Below are positions 45,911-57,907 of a stretch of 64,000 nucleotides of DNA, in pieces. Every line of letters begins with the position of its first letter. Position 1 is the stretch's first letter. The notes below the pieces were generated by a model that ran no database searches, was not told the origin of the DNA, and saw nothing but the letters and a program-made list of their open reading frames with translations. The translations under genes and the position numbers were made by a program. Source of the DNA: Eucommia ulmoides (lineage: Eukaryota > Streptophyta > Magnoliopsida > Garryales > Eucommiaceae); contig CM028335.1 in assembly GCA_016647705.1 (NCBI GenBank), forward strand, positions 5,286,579-5,350,578, read 5' to 3'.

Positions 45911-46763
45911 AACCTTCTGGTCTGGATGGTTGAAAAAGAAGTTTTCTTGAATTTTGTTGGGGTTGGATACGACGGGCCTCAGAGAGGAATTAGGGGACAA
46001 ACTTTGGAGACCGGATTAGACGAATTTGGGAAAGAAAATACACAAGATTGGAATCAAGAAGACCGAAATTGAGATTGAAGACCTAAATCTTTTCTCCAAA
46101 TCTAGTTTTTCTTCTTCTCCATCTCATTACTTTTCGTATATGCTAAATCTAAGAATTGTGATTATCTCTCTAGTACGATTCATAAGTTCTTGTTTGAATG
46201 ATACTACAATTATTTTGATGCATAATATGATCGTGATCGTGTTTGGCTAAATGGGGTGTTGAATGAATTGTTGAACCATGTTATAAAATCCTAAGACGTT
46301 GTTAATTGAATTTTTGCTTACATCATTTGTCTTTCTTATGCTTATTGGCTAATTTATACGAAAGGTAAATTGGATATCCTAGATGCATAAAATTATGCAT
46401 TCGAGAGGTGGAAATGAGGTTAATTCAAACACCCATGGCTAATGATTAGAGATGGAATCAATTAAAAACTTTAAGGATCAATATAGTTCAGCAAATAAAT
46501 TCAACATCCCCCTAGAATCTTAATTCCATTGAAGTCTAATTGTTTCTTGCAAATTTGTTAATACTTGTTATTGAATAGTTAATCAAAATTCTTTTCAAAT
46601 CATTATTGATATCTTAAATAAAATTAGGTCCTCTTAATTGCGATACTTAGTTAATTTCTCATTACCAATTCTTGTGGAGACGATACTCACTCACTCACTT
46701 TATTACTTGTTCGACCTCGTACACTTGCGAGTAATCAATAGCAATAGAATTCGCAACACTAAT

Positions 46764-47750
46764 ACAACCCAAATTGATAATATTTTAAATATTCAGAACA
46801 CTTTTACTAATGTCTAGGGACAAAAAATTAATTTCACTAGATCCAAAATATATGTTGCCCTTGCATTCCCCGCTGGAAAGCGAGAGATATTATTAATCAT
46901 TTAAATATTGGCCTAACGGAGGACTTAAAAGTGTATCTTGGTTTCCCGTTAGTCCATGGGAGACTCAATAATCTTTATGTCCATCATGTGATCCAAAAGA
47001 TTCACAATAGATTGTCTAAGTGGAAATCAAATATGCCTTCTGTGAAGGGTAGAACTACTCTTATTAAATCTGTCATTGCTATCATTTTGAACTATTCTAT
47101 GCAAATTGTTCTTATTCCTTTGAAATTTTGTGACACTAATGATAAAATTAATCGTAATTTCTTATGGGGGATAAGGATAATGTGAAAAAATATCATATTG
47201 TTAAATGGGATAAAATTTGCCGTAATAAAGATGATGGGGGTCTAGGCATTAGAAAAACCAGAATTAATAATAAAGCTTTCTTGACTAGACTTAGCTGAAA
47301 TATTTCGAATAATGACCAAAGTTTGTGGGCTTGGGTTATTTGTAATAAATACTATATTGACAATAATCCCTCTTCTTAGAAAAAAATCAATCAGTAGTTC
47401 TCATATTTGGAGAAGAATTTTCTCTGCTAAGAATTTCCTTGATAAAGGTATTAAATGGAAAGTGGGAAATGATAAATCTATTAATTTATGGACTGACTGG
47501 TGGTGTGGAAAAAAAAACTTTAGGTTGTCAGGAGCTCCAAGATACTTTTGATCTTAAAGTTGCTGATATTGTGAATGATGCAAGAAACTGGTATCTTAGT
47601 CCTGTTATTCGTCTCATTGATACTGATACTGATACTGATACTGATACTGATACTAATACTGAAATCCAAATCAGATCTATCCAGACTCTTTCCTTTGATC
47701 TTGTTGATAAACCCATATGGATGCTTGAGAGTTCCTAGTTATTTTTTATT
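46764..47750 (+). pseudogene. LINE ORF2, RT tail and linker
   Basis: Resuming after copy C: QIDNILNIQNTFTNV, FTRSKIYVALAF, VYLGFPLVHGRLNNL, IQKIHNRLSKWKSNM, SVKGRTTLIKSVIA, DDGGLGIRKT, WKVGNDKSINLWTDWW. These are the usual post-RT blocks of plant L1 ORF2. Stops occur at 47183 and elsewhere. A (actgat)n run at 47619-47656 adds an acidic TDTD-type repeat. Confidence 0.85.
47619..47656 (+). repeat. Hexanucleotide repeat (ACTGAT)n in LINE ORF2
   Basis: Six near-perfect copies of gatact/actgat, adding a Thr-Asp repeat in the coding frame. Confidence 0.95.
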
Positions 47751-49065
47751 TGTAACGACTTGGTTTTCCAGGATCATCACGTGATTTTTTCCCTCGGAGA
47801 ATTAACACTAAAACCGAATGACCAATATTTTATTACATAAATCTGAGAATTTTTACAATGCAATGGCGACAATTATAATTTGTCGATTTATCGAATCAAT
47901 TTTACAACGGTAAATAATAAATACAATTTTTACAAATTCAAAATACAAATATAATTGAAATTATAATTGTGAATTCAATTGAAATTTATTTAAAAAATTT
48001 CAATATATATACAAATAATAGATAATAGATCGACAATAGTAAATAATAGATGATTCTCTATTTTAAATTGCTTCTAATATATCAACAAAGCACCTCAACT
48101 CCAAAACCCATTTCCTCTTGAAGATATAACACATTTTACAGAGAACCCAATGGCAGTGAACTAATTCAATCATTAAGGATCCTTTATATGCAATTAAACT
48201 CATGCACCATAAAAAAGTTTAAAATATGATGAGAATATTATAATTATAGATTTCACCGATATTAACGGTAAATAATAATTACAATTTTTTTCTTCTTTTT
48301 ATTTTTTTTTTACAACTAGAAATTTAAATAAAATTCTTGTCGCCATTTCGTTCTCACTGACCCTACAATCAAAACTGTGGGGTTGTGAGCCAACACTCAG
48401 TAGAACTTCAACCCCTCTATTATGTGTATCTAATAAGTCTCAAATAGACACATAAACGTGTATCTCATATAATTTTCACATAAATATTTCACGAAATTAA
48501 CAATTAAAATTTAATAATAATTTTCGCATAAATCACATAATCAAGAAAGAGAAATTAAATACGTATATTAGAAGAGTTAAAAATTCTACCTTAAATTCGA
48601 AGCCAAAATCCAACCGAAATATTATTTTTTTCTCATTTAAAAATATTCCAAAAATTCCATCATATGACCATATATATGCCTATGTATAATACTTCTCAAA
48701 TTCCATCCTGCAACTTTATGTTTGCTTATATATTCTACTGAATCCTCTTAACATATATTATTATTATTATTATTATTATCATTATTATTATTATTATAAT
48801 TATAATAATAATATGAACACATTACACGCCACAAATCAACGAACATATTTGTGGCTATTAAAGTTTTCTTAGCTATTAAGAATTTAAAAATTATATTTAA
48901 CACCCCATAATTATAAAGCAATTTATATCAAACGCAATAATTACACTTATCTCCAAAAAAAAAATATCAAATATTATTTCTACCATAAATTTACAAAACA
49001 AATCCAAAAATATTAAATTTATATAAAATAATATTTTCAAAAATATAAATTTTTGGGGTATTACA
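47751..49065 (-). mobile_element. Solo LTR D, chromovirus type (1315 bp), inside the LINE
   Basis: It is flanked by ttatt (47746-47750) and ctatt (49066-49070). Read on the minus strand it starts TGTAATACCCCAAAAATTT and ends AACCAAGTCGTTACA; the TGTAA-ACCCC start is common among plant chromoviruses. It is AT-rich, with a TTA microsatellite at about 48757-48797 and no coding capacity. LINE sense resumes immediately after it. Related fragments are at 13125-13620 and 6231-6378. Confidence 0.75.
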
Positions 49066-49070
49066 CTATT

Positions 49071-50130
49071 AGATCGACTTATCATCTGGGTATCTCGGAT
49101 AATAAGGATAGAGTTTTAAATAATAGTTGGAGTTGGATTTGGAAACTTAAGATCCCCTAAAATCTTAAATTTTTTTATTGTACTATTTTTCACAAAAGAC
49201 TTGTTACTAACCATTTCCGGGCGTCTCGTGGTGGAACTGTTGCTAGTATATGTCAAAGATGTAACAATGCGGTTGAGAGTATTACACATGTTTTTCACAC
49301 TTGCCCAAAAGCTAGCATCATTTGGGATCGAGTCTATTATTCTAATTTCAGGTACAAACAATCTTATATGGATTTTTGGGATTGGATGAAACATAATCTT
49401 AATGGGAGTTTCCTTTAACCCTCCTACTTTATCTCTATTGTCACTATTTGGGAAATTTGGAAGGATAGAAATAAAAAGGTTATTGAAGGAGTTTCTAGTT
49501 CTCCGAATACTATGATTGTAAGAATTATAAATTATGCTATTGACCTTTCTAAATCTATCTTTGAACCAAATTTCTCAAATGATTTCAAAAGGATTACCAC
49601 TTTCTGGTTTCTTCCTAAAACAGGATTCCTCAAGCTCAACATGGATGGTAACTCTAAAGGCAATCTTAGAAAAGGGGATTTGGGAGGTCTTCTCAGATAT
49701 CACTTGGGAGCTTGGAAGCTGGGGTATGTTGTTTGTATTGATAACTGCACCGCTTTGGAAGTTGAGCTCAGAAGTATAGTCATGGGTATTAAAATTACTG
49801 GAAATAGAGATTATCATATAGTTCAAGTTTAAACGGATTTGGCACAGGCAGTAACTTTGATTCAAAACATTTGTCCATAAAATCATAGATATAAAGACCT
49901 AATTGAGGAATGTAAAAGGTTAGTTCAGTGTTACGATTAAACTCTTCAATTTTTTGCTTCGAGAGACCAACCGCTACGTTGAGAGACCAACCGTTACGTT
50001 GACATTTTGGCTAAGAGAAGTGCTAAGGAGAATCATTAACTCAAGATCCTTGACACTTCGACTACAGACATAAAAGACGTTCTCTCCCAAAAGATGGATA
50101 AGATGACTTTTGATATGCCCGAAGCCTAAC
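49071..50130 (+). pseudogene. LINE ORF2 C-terminal part: zf-RVT and RNase H
   Basis: Readable pieces are NKDRVLNNSWSWIWKLKIP, FHKRLVTNHFRASRGG, CQRCNNAVESITHVFHTCP (zf-RVT cysteine-rich region), TIWEIWKDRNKKVIEG, then RNase H: FLKLNMDGNSKGN, GDLGGLLRYHLGAWKLGY, CTALEVELRSIVMGIKI (DG and E positions kept). A stop follows HIVQV at 49830. The C-terminal RNase H is characteristic of plant L1 lineages. Confidence 0.85.
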
Positions 50131-50245
50131 TTGTTCTAGTTTTGTTTTTCTCTTTCTCTCTTTTTTTTTTTTTTTTTTTTGGGCCTTGTTTTTGTTTGTT
50201 TCCTTTCATTTCTACCAAAAATAAAAAAGAAAGATAAAGGGAGGT

Positions 50246-52792
50246 TATTATAATATGAATGCATGGTTTATGTGATATATCTTACTCATTCATGTATTTC
50301 TGTTCAAAGTGGCATTGAACTTGAAAAATGTAAATTATTTGTATAATAACCATTAATTTCAACAAATTGATATTTAAAAATTTGATAATACCCCGTTTAC
50401 TCCATTTGTTTGCTTGAATGATTATTTGTTTAAGGAGTAAATTGATTTAGCACAAAATCTCATTAATATCAATATATTACTTGAGATGTTTTTTACATGA
50501 TTAAAATACATTGAGCTAGATTCAGAGGAATCTTAATCAAAAATTGGATAAGCCTTTATGTGAAACTCTCTTATTTTTTTGAAATTAATTAATTTTTTAT
50601 TGAATACGAGAGTATTATCAATTGATATACTTAATTGATATATTTTTACCAAATAATTGGTATATTCTTATCAACAATTGATGTGTTTTGTTTTTCTCCC
50701 AATCTTCTCTTTAAACCCCATCATACTTAGATGTTTATAATCTTTTTGATGATGTCAAAGGGGAAGAGACATATGGATTGATTATGCATATATGCTTAAA
50801 TTTATATTTTTTGCATATTGCATGTATTAAGGGGGAGCTTATTCATATAATTTTTGTGACAATTCATCGAAGTGTTGTCATTATAAAAAATGAGGAGATT
50901 ATTGCTATATGTGTTTTGATGATGTCAATATCTGTGTTTTGATGATGTCACGATTTGTGTTTTAATTATATCAATATTAGTGATATGACGATGTCACATT
51001 GATATTATTAGATACAAATTATATGTTCCAATATATTTTGATTGAATCATACCTTAAGTGTATTAACCAATGTGATATCTTAAGAGTAGGTATTAAGATT
51101 TAATCATACATTGCGTGTACAAACCATTCTTGGATATTGAATGTGAAGTGTAGGCATAATGTTTTCTATTAATAACACAAGACTTAGGTAAAATTAAGTC
51201 TATAAGGTTAAGTATATAGGATATTTCTTTTGAAGATATTATATACTTTGACTCATTAGGATGCACACATACACCAAGAGTATATACATTCATGATATTA
51301 TGATTTGAGCATGATTATCATTTAATTATATCATGATATATGTGATTGAATTGTTTATACATTGATTATTTGGCAAATTCACATTTTGATCACATTATGC
51401 CTAAAATGAGAAAATAAGTTTTTAATATTATCACAACGTACATTGTGTTTTCCAATCATTAAAATAATTCAAATATGTTTGAAACAATATTTTTAAAGTG
51501 TTTTGGATGAAAAAAAAAATGATCATAGACATCGACCAAAACCAAAAATGGACGAAGAAAATTAGAATTCTTCTGAAAACACTGTAGCAGTCGACTATTC
51601 ATGACCAGAATGTTTTCTTTCTCCTGTCTTGTTTTTGCTCTAATTTTTTGTATCGTTCTTTGGTTGCTCTTGAAATTTTTTGAGTATTTTTATAACTCAT
51701 TTAAGATGTCTAGAATCATTCTAAACATTTAGTTTTGATTAATTTAACATTGGATTAAACACATGGATCAAAATAATTCAAAGGTTTCAAATGAAAATTT
51801 GACAACTTTTTTGCGTACTTTTAAAATTGTTTTTTCACATCAAATTTTGTCTCTATTGTTTGTTTAATATTATTTCAAACTTGATTAAGATGCTTAAATA
51901 TTATATACATGATTTAATCAAGTTCATTCCATTAAATTGGTATTTAAATGGCATTTTCATAATATTGCATGAAAAATCATATTTTTACATGAAATTTACT
52001 ACACTATATGTTTGATTCTATTATATCTTATACAAATGATATATGTGATAATATATATTTGTATAATATATTTCATATATATGGTATTGAAATGTCATAC
52101 ACGAAATTTGTATATATATCATACATATATATAAAATTCCATGAGAATATTAACAAATCTTGTTTTAGCATCCTTATTTGACTTTTACAATGATTCTCAT
52201 TAATGCCATGAAGCTAAATCTTCCTACTGTCTGACATTTATTGCTTCACCTAGCTACTTTTTGTTTAGACTTTATACCAAACATGGGTTGTATTAATGAT
52301 CATTTTAATGACTTTATACTCTTTATTCAAATTACCACCAGAAAATATGGATTTTAACCCCTGTATATTCAAAATAGCATAAACTCTCTCAATACTTGTC
52401 ATAAATTAATGAATCTTATATGGTTGGAAATCTAATTCAAATATGTTTGACACCATATTAATTTCATGTTGGAACAAGTTTTTCGGTTGTCCAAACCTAA
52501 ACGTTTTTTTAGAAAACAACAGCTAGTTTGAAAAACGCAGCATGAACATTTGTTTACTTAAATGATCATATATCCCTCATTACATGGCCAAATGAGTTGA
52601 TTCTTGAGTAATTTAAAAGATACTTTAATACTCTTTAATTGTGATTCATATGCATGCCCATGAAAGTTAAAGTTTTGTTCAAAATACTCATTAATGCAAA
52701 TAATCAGTAGCTGCTAGTAAAAATCTGAGCTAGACCTTTGTTTATTCAGAAGAGCATATCTCTCTCAAATCTAGCCCAAATCAGATGAACCA
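50246..52792 (+). mobile_element. SIRE-like copia remnant, 3' region and LTR first part
   Basis: It continues the remnant broken by the LINE. gatgatgtcaaaggggaagag (about 50741) and attaagggggagctt (50828) are the purine-rich 3' motifs of SIRE-type elements. The LTR probably begins near 50911 (tgtgttttgatgatgtcaat). The LTR is cut at 52792 by a chromovirus solo LTR and resumes at 55563. No coding sequence is visible. Confidence 0.55.
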
Positions 52793-53090
52793 TGTAAGAC
52801 CTAAATCGTAGCACGTACGTCATTTTAATTTCATTTTAGAATAATTAGAAAAATTCGAGGTGAAATTGTGTTAATTAAAATTCAAATTAAAAGTTGAGGG
52901 GTCAATTCGCAAATTTAGAAATATTAAATACAAATTTAGGGAGGTAAATTGACATTTAACTTTTTTAATTAAAACTTTTAGGGGTGAAATTGCAAATCTT
53001 AGCAACTTTTAAAAGTTGAAATTGATTAAAATTAAGATTTTAAAAGAAGTTGGGGGAGGAAAGAGTAATTAACTAAAAGTTTATTTTATA

Positions 53091-53097
<7 letters not shown>

Positions 53098-53130
<33 letters not shown>
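53098..53130. repeat. (GT)n microsatellite
   Basis: About sixteen GT units inside the solo LTR, at the place where the 16-kb copy has its TA tract. Confidence 0.95.
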
Positions 53131-53133
<3 letters not shown>

Positions 53134-54585
53134 CGTGAGTTCAAACCGGCCGGCAGGAAGCGAGAGAGAGAGTAGGCGACGTGGCATGCATGGATCAATT
53201 GAACCTACTTAATTCATGCAATATATATACTTACTCATGCGGTAGAAATGATGAAGATATCAGAACAAAATCTGGAAATCAGAAAAATCTAGAAATCAGA
53301 GAGAGAGGAGATCAGAGGTGCAGGGGTCGATCTGTGGTGTCGTCGGTACTGTTTGTGATCGCCGGCGGTGTGGGTGCGCTCGTCCAGCGAATTGTATGTG
53401 CGTGTTGTCGTCTCCGATGGCCGTCGTCGTCGCTGATGTGCGTGCTTGTGGTCAGTGTATCGTCGCCAGCAGGGGGAGAAGAGAGAGAATGTCGGCGGCG
53501 AGAATCCCAGGCAGAGAACTGAAAGTAGCATGTGTGTGTGTGTCATCCATTCGTAACAGTAGTTGGGGGGTGGGTGTAGGTGGCCTTTTTTCAGTCAACG
53601 ATGGTGTGAGAGTTGTCGACAGTGATCGACGTGTGTGTGTGAGGGGGGTTGCTGTTCACCGGCTGTAGCAGGGTGTGGGTATGCAGACAGTTGTGTGAGG
53701 ATTCTGTTCGTGGTGTGTGGGTGCTGCACGGTCGTCTGGTCCGGTGGTGGGAGCAAGTGATCGGTGACGAGAGGTCGTCGGCGGCGGCTGAGCACGAAAC
53801 CAAAACAGAAGAGGAAGAGAGGTAGGGCAACGCAGAGCAGACACGGATACGAAGAAGAAGCGGGAAAAAGAGGAGAAGAAAACTGAAATTACATAAACAA
53901 CCCTAATAAAAATTCAAAATCCATCTCGCAGCCGACGGACGATTCAAAATGGGTAACGTTTTTCGTTAAATTTATTTTAGTTTTGTTAAATTAAATTCTA
54001 GCATCAAAATTTTGTAATCAGAATAATAAATTTGGGACCGTTCGTATTCCAAAATATTATGCAGTAATTTTAACGGAATGAAATGCGGTTAATTAATTAA
54101 AATTTACAAATTTAACCCCATATTCAGGATATTAATTAACACAACTTACAAATTCATAATGAAATGTGGGGACGGGAAAATTATGAAAAATTAGGACCAA
54201 CATTTGCAAAATCAGGTTATTTTACATAGATTATTAATTTAGGCCCTATCACTATTAGGTTCACAGGCACTGAAGTCTCAGTAGAATGTGGTCAGTAGCA
54301 ATTTTTCGGAATGGAAGGTGAGTGTACTGTCTTCTAGTAAATTATAAAATCTATTTTCATATATATTATGGAAAAATGTGTTTATTTAAAAATAGATAAA
54401 TTTGCAACTTATATAGATCAAGCTGTTTTGGGTGTTTGTGGATAATTGTGTTTTGTGGCTTATGTTGTTTTTAAAAAGGGTGAAAAATTATTTGTTGAAT
54501 CTAGTTGGTTTTAAAAGTGGAAAAATAATTGTGGACCGAGTCGTTTGTGTTGAGGTTGAAATTGATGGTTGGTCCGACTATAGTA

Positions 54586-54675
54586 TTTCTTCCTGTAAAA
54601 GATGTGGATTTCTTCCCGTAAGGGATGTGGATATTCTTCTCGAAAGGGGATGTAAATTTTCTTCTCGTATGAGAT
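54586..54675 (+). repeat. Hairpin array of the solo LTR, homologous to 18293-18466
   Basis: Four units: ttcctgtaaaagatg, TCCC-gtaa-GGGA (54614-54625), TTCTC-gaaa-GGGGA (about 54636-54649) and TCTC-gtat-GAGA (about 54663-54674). Stem bases differ from the CCCC/GGGG of the other LTR but stay complementary, some through G-U pairs. Confidence 0.75.
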
Positions 54676-55562
54676 GTGGATTGACTCGTTAGGAAGGTAA
54701 ATCTTATGGGTGGTACGGTACCGTTGCAACTCCCGATTATGAGGTTAAAATGATCATATAGCTAGTCTGAGGGTGGTGTGGTGTTGTGTCGCATAAGGTG
54801 AACTGGTTGGATAAATTTATATATATTACTTTACACTGGATTGGTGTATCCATATATATTGGTGTATCTATTATTTTGATTAGTTTACACTATTTTGGTT
54901 ATATATAGTATTCTGGTGGAATTTCACTGTTTGGTTAGGATGTTATAAATATATGAGTTTATTTATGTGGTGACAGGATAAATGAGTTTTTCCGTGTGGT
55001 ATGTATTTATTATATTTTGTTGGAATTGGGTGGTTTAAATACAATATTTCTTTACAGTGGTGGCAATTGAAAATTGGTTCTAACTATGATATACGGTATT
55101 ATTGTTATATTATTTCATTTCATTGGTGGTAGTGGAACTAGGTACGTGATTATATTATATTATATTTCAAAACATGGTGTTTATTATTTATTGGTTTTGA
55201 ACTGTGGTATTTAAATTCTTACATTTGATCCATACAAAACTTTTTTATTATAAAGACAGTACACCGATAAAAAATTTTGGTTTCAGGTACCGCGGTTAGG
55301 AGTTGGTCCACTATTGACACTAGAGAGAATTCAGAGGTAGTATCGTGTTGGAGGTGAGTCGGTTGGATATGAACCGTGGAAGGTTCAGGTATTTTAGCAA
55401 TTTTGGTTATGAATTTTTGGGACAAGTATCTATATTTTACAGTAGCATGAGTGTGTATGTATATATGTCTAATTGGATACTCGTGGATTGGTCTGGTGAC
55501 GTCAGGTTGACGTTACGCCCGGCCTCGGGTGACGAATGCCCAGGGTGGGGTGTGACAAGCCA

Positions 55563-56430
55563 CATATGGTTAGAAAGTTTATTTAAAAGTCTTTAAAGCC
55601 ATAATACATAAATATGGGTCCTACGTGTATGTTTTGGAATATGTGATTGATTTTCTCAAGAACAAAGTTGCGGAATTTTTAGAATCTGTTGAGTACACTA
55701 CTACCTATGAGCCTTCTTTGTTTCTACGCTTTAGTGGACAAATCTCAATAGTCATAAGGACTTTTGAATCTATTCTTTGGCTGATATTATACCATATTTT
55801 TCTATATAAATGAAAGTTAAACATGTGGAATAAGTAAGAATCACATACAAGAGTTTACAAAGGTTATATACCAAAGATGTTCAAGTTCTCATGTTATATT
55901 CTTTAGCAATATCACTTTGATTCTTATTTTTACACTTCTTGTGTGATGAATCTTGTACTTAAAGTTCATCTATCTTTTCTTGATTGATATTTGTGAGAAA
56001 CAGGAAACACTAGTGAGTCAATGTATTGTAATATTTGTAGAGAGTATTTAGAACTCCAAGGTTGATTTTGTAAGTTAGATTACAAAACTATTTTGAGTGT
56101 TGTATTGAGAGATTGTACTTCATAGAAACATCTAAGCAAGAAGATCCTCAAGAGAATCACCACATCTCAAACATCAACTTGTGAAGAAATTGAAGAAACC
56201 AAAAGAGGAGTCTTTGGTTGTGACGGACCAATCTCGCCGGAAAGAAAATCAAGTGAACGGTTTAATCTTCACCCATAAGAAGATTATGATAGGTGTAATC
56301 TTCTCCTGTAAAAAGATTGTGAAATGTGTGATCTTCACCGGTAAGAAGATTAGTGATTGTATAAGGTTTAATTTTTACCAGTAAGAAGATTAAGGATTAG
56401 TGGATTAGAACTTTCCATCGGGAGCGCAGA
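55563..56430 (+). mobile_element. SIRE-like LTR, second part
   Basis: It resumes after the solo LTR. A TATA box (tatataaa, 55803-55810) is followed by a leader with a hairpin array at 56264-56391. The LTR probably ends near 56430 (catcgggagcgcagagg). A frame at 56181-56384 is generated by the hairpin repeats and is not a convincing gene. Confidence 0.55.
56264..56391 (+). repeat. Four AATCTTC-ACCGGTAA-GAAGATT hairpins
   Basis: Units start at 56264, 56297, 56330 and 56370 (steps of 33, 33 and 40). Stems are aatcttc/gaagatt, aatctt/aagatt, gatcttc/gaagatt and aattttt/gaagatt (G-U pairs), with loops acccataa, a longer tcctgtaa loop, accggtaa and accagtaa. They lie about 450-580 bp downstream of the TATA box. 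Confidence 0.8.
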
Positions 56431-56432
56431 GG

Positions 56433-56702
56433 ATGTTACATGTAACATTAATGTGATTTTCAATTTATTTCACTAACACAAATCCATATTATCACATACC
56501 CACATTTCTCTCACTATATTTCAAGGAGATGTTACATGTAATATTGCATAGTGCAATGTGTAGATAGTAAAAAAAAAACTCTAAAGCACAAATATAACAT
56601 CTATATTTCAGAGGATGTAACATGTAATATTAAATAAAATCAAACCAAAATCAAAATCAAAAGGTTAGTAACTACACCTTTACAGAATGTTACATTTAAC
56701 AT
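56433..56702 (+). repeat. Four copies of the 16-bp palindrome ATGTTACATGTAACAT
   Basis: Perfect at 56433-56448. Variants at 56529-56544 (ATGTTACATGTAATAT), 56615-56630 (ATGTAACATGTAATAT) and 56687-56702 (ATGTTACATTTAACAT). They are 72-96 bp apart, just downstream of the presumed LTR end, i.e. possibly in a leader. Confidence 0.85.
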
Positions 56703-57342
56703 CTTATGATTCGTAAAAATTAAAAATTCTAAAAATATATTGTGAAAACTGAAACTAATGAGAAAAAAAAATAGTGAGTTGGATATCATTTTGAAGATCT
56801 TGTTTAGACGAAATTGAATATATAATTAGATTGTAAAAAGAAAATGTGTACAATAATAATTATTTTCGTTTTAATAAAATAATTTTGTTAAATATAAAAA
56901 TTCTCAATCCTTATTAAAAAAAAACCCGCATATAATGTAAGGGCAAATCTGTCAATTGAAGTGTACAGTTCAGAATTTTGAGACTACGCTGTACATGTAA
57001 TGTGTAATTTGAAATTTCTTGGTTTATTATCTAATTAGTGGGTTTAACTGGTAATTTGGTGATAGTTTTGGATCCTCCAGTATTTTTCCCTAAAAATTAA
57101 GCAATGAATTGATGGGGGAAAAAAATTAAGTGTATGATCCAAAAAATAAGTTATGAATTGATAAAAACAATTAAGCGCATTCAAAGAATTTCAAACTAGT
57201 CAAATTATAATAAAATATTGATCACCCTAACCGCTGTTCTAATTTTTTATTTTATTTTTATTTTTTTATTTTCCAAGTAAAATGGTTGGGATTAGTTAGG
57301 AGTTTTAGGCTTAGTACAGTTGTTTTGATTGTGTTTATATAC

Positions 57343-57384
<42 letters not shown>

Positions 57385-57574
57385 TGGTGTGGCCAGCAAT
57401 GACTGAGAGAAGAGGGAGAGATTTTGCTTGATGTGACCGATTGGGGCGATTGAGAGAGTGAGATAATGGTGAAGACAATAAGCAAATAGTTTATTTTAAT
57501 TATTTTTTTCTATATTTAATTTTAATTTTTTTAATAATTGATTTTTTTTTTTTATTTTGATTATTATTTTTTTT
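56703..57574. other. AT-rich spacer, no gene seen
   Basis: 57128-57310 resembles 12540-12710 upstream of the LTP gene. A (GA)n microsatellite is at 57345-57381. Short minus-strand frames over the GA tract are artefacts. Confidence 0.5.
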
Positions 57575-57755
57575 TAAATTAAGAGATGAACATAAAAAAT
57601 TAGCGCCAAAATTGACACTAATTTTTCAACATTTAGTGACATTTGGAATAAATTGATGTCCATTAAATAATTTTTAATTAAAAATATACTATTAGTAGTT
57701 ATTTTTTAATTTGCACTATAATAATTGTCACTATAGGCCGGCCTTTCTTGTAGTG
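57575..57755. mobile_element. CACTA transposon terminal fragment
   Basis: The right edge ggccggcctttcttgtagtg reads CACTACAAGAAAGGCCGGCC on the minus strand, the classic plant CACTA terminus. Interior text (attagcgccaaaattgac, tttagtgacatttgg) fits subterminal repeats. The partner end was not found. Confidence 0.75.
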
Positions 57756-57789
57756 GTAAGGGATACTCTACTATAAAAACTTACGGCAT

Positions 57790-57907
57790 ATTTGATTGGA
57801 GGTAATAAAATCAAATTTTGATAGACTGAAATCAAAATTTAAATAGAGGTCCATTCAAAATTCAATTCCTTTATATCAGAATGCGATTCCATTATTTCCA
57901 ACCAAAA
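57790..57907. mobile_element. Small MITE-like inverted repeat (118 bp)
   Basis: tttgattggaggtaataaaatc at the left is the approximate inverse of gattccattatttccaaccaaa at the right. It is AT-rich and non-coding; the target site is unclear. Confidence 0.5.

Larger units (their letters stand above)
45007..46758 (-). mobile_element. Solo LTR copy C, palindromic-array family (1752 bp), inside LINE RT
   Basis: It is inverted relative to copies A and B. The left edge tgataagtcaatttc and right edge gaattcgcaaca give TG...CA. It is flanked by caaat (45002-45006) and ctaat (46759-46763), a 5-bp duplication with one change; removal restores a continuous RT reading (VKSN-TTQIDNIL). The minus-strand text cgcaagtgtacgaggtcg and gtatcgtctccacaagaattgg matches copies A and B. 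It carries CTGCAG-type palindromes and a nested hAT MITE. Confidence 0.85.
40734..50232 (+). mobile_element. L1-type LINE with ORF1, ORF2 and RNase H, interrupted twice
   Basis: It is bounded by a perfect 13-bp direct repeat, gataaagggaggt, at 40721-40733 and 50233-50245. The 3' end has a T-rich run, gggccttgtttttgtttg and a short A-rich tail (aaaaataaaaaagaaa). ORF1 carries a DUF4283-like domain. ORF2 has APE-type endonuclease, RT, a zf-RVT-like region and a C-terminal RNase H, as in plant L1s. Without the two nested insertions (45007-46758 and 47751-49065) and their duplicated 5-mers, the element is about 6.4 kb. Multiple stops make it inactive. Confidence 0.9.
52793..55557 (+). mobile_element. 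Solo LTR of the 16.2-kb chromovirus family (2765 bp)
   Basis: It starts tgtaagacctaaatcg and ends gggtggggtgtgaca, matching the LTR at 16191-19163 throughout, including the gagagag leader, tgtactgtcttct, and the block ggtaccgttg-aactcccgat. It is flanked by aacca (52788-52792) and agcca (55558-55562). No internal domain remains, so it arose by LTR-LTR recombination. Frames at 53181-53844 come from GC-rich LTR sequence and are not genes. Confidence 0.9.

Noticed and set aside
53181-53844. Several overlapping open frames of 60-116 residues
   Set aside because: They lie in the GC-rich part of a chromovirus solo LTR, and the homologous part of the LTR at 16.9-17.8 kb does not preserve the frames.
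56181-56384. Open frame with repeated V-I-F-T/S-x-K-K-I
   Set aside because: It is produced by the four hairpin repeats in an LTR leader; it lacks a signal peptide or known domain, so the nucleotide repeat is the better explanation.
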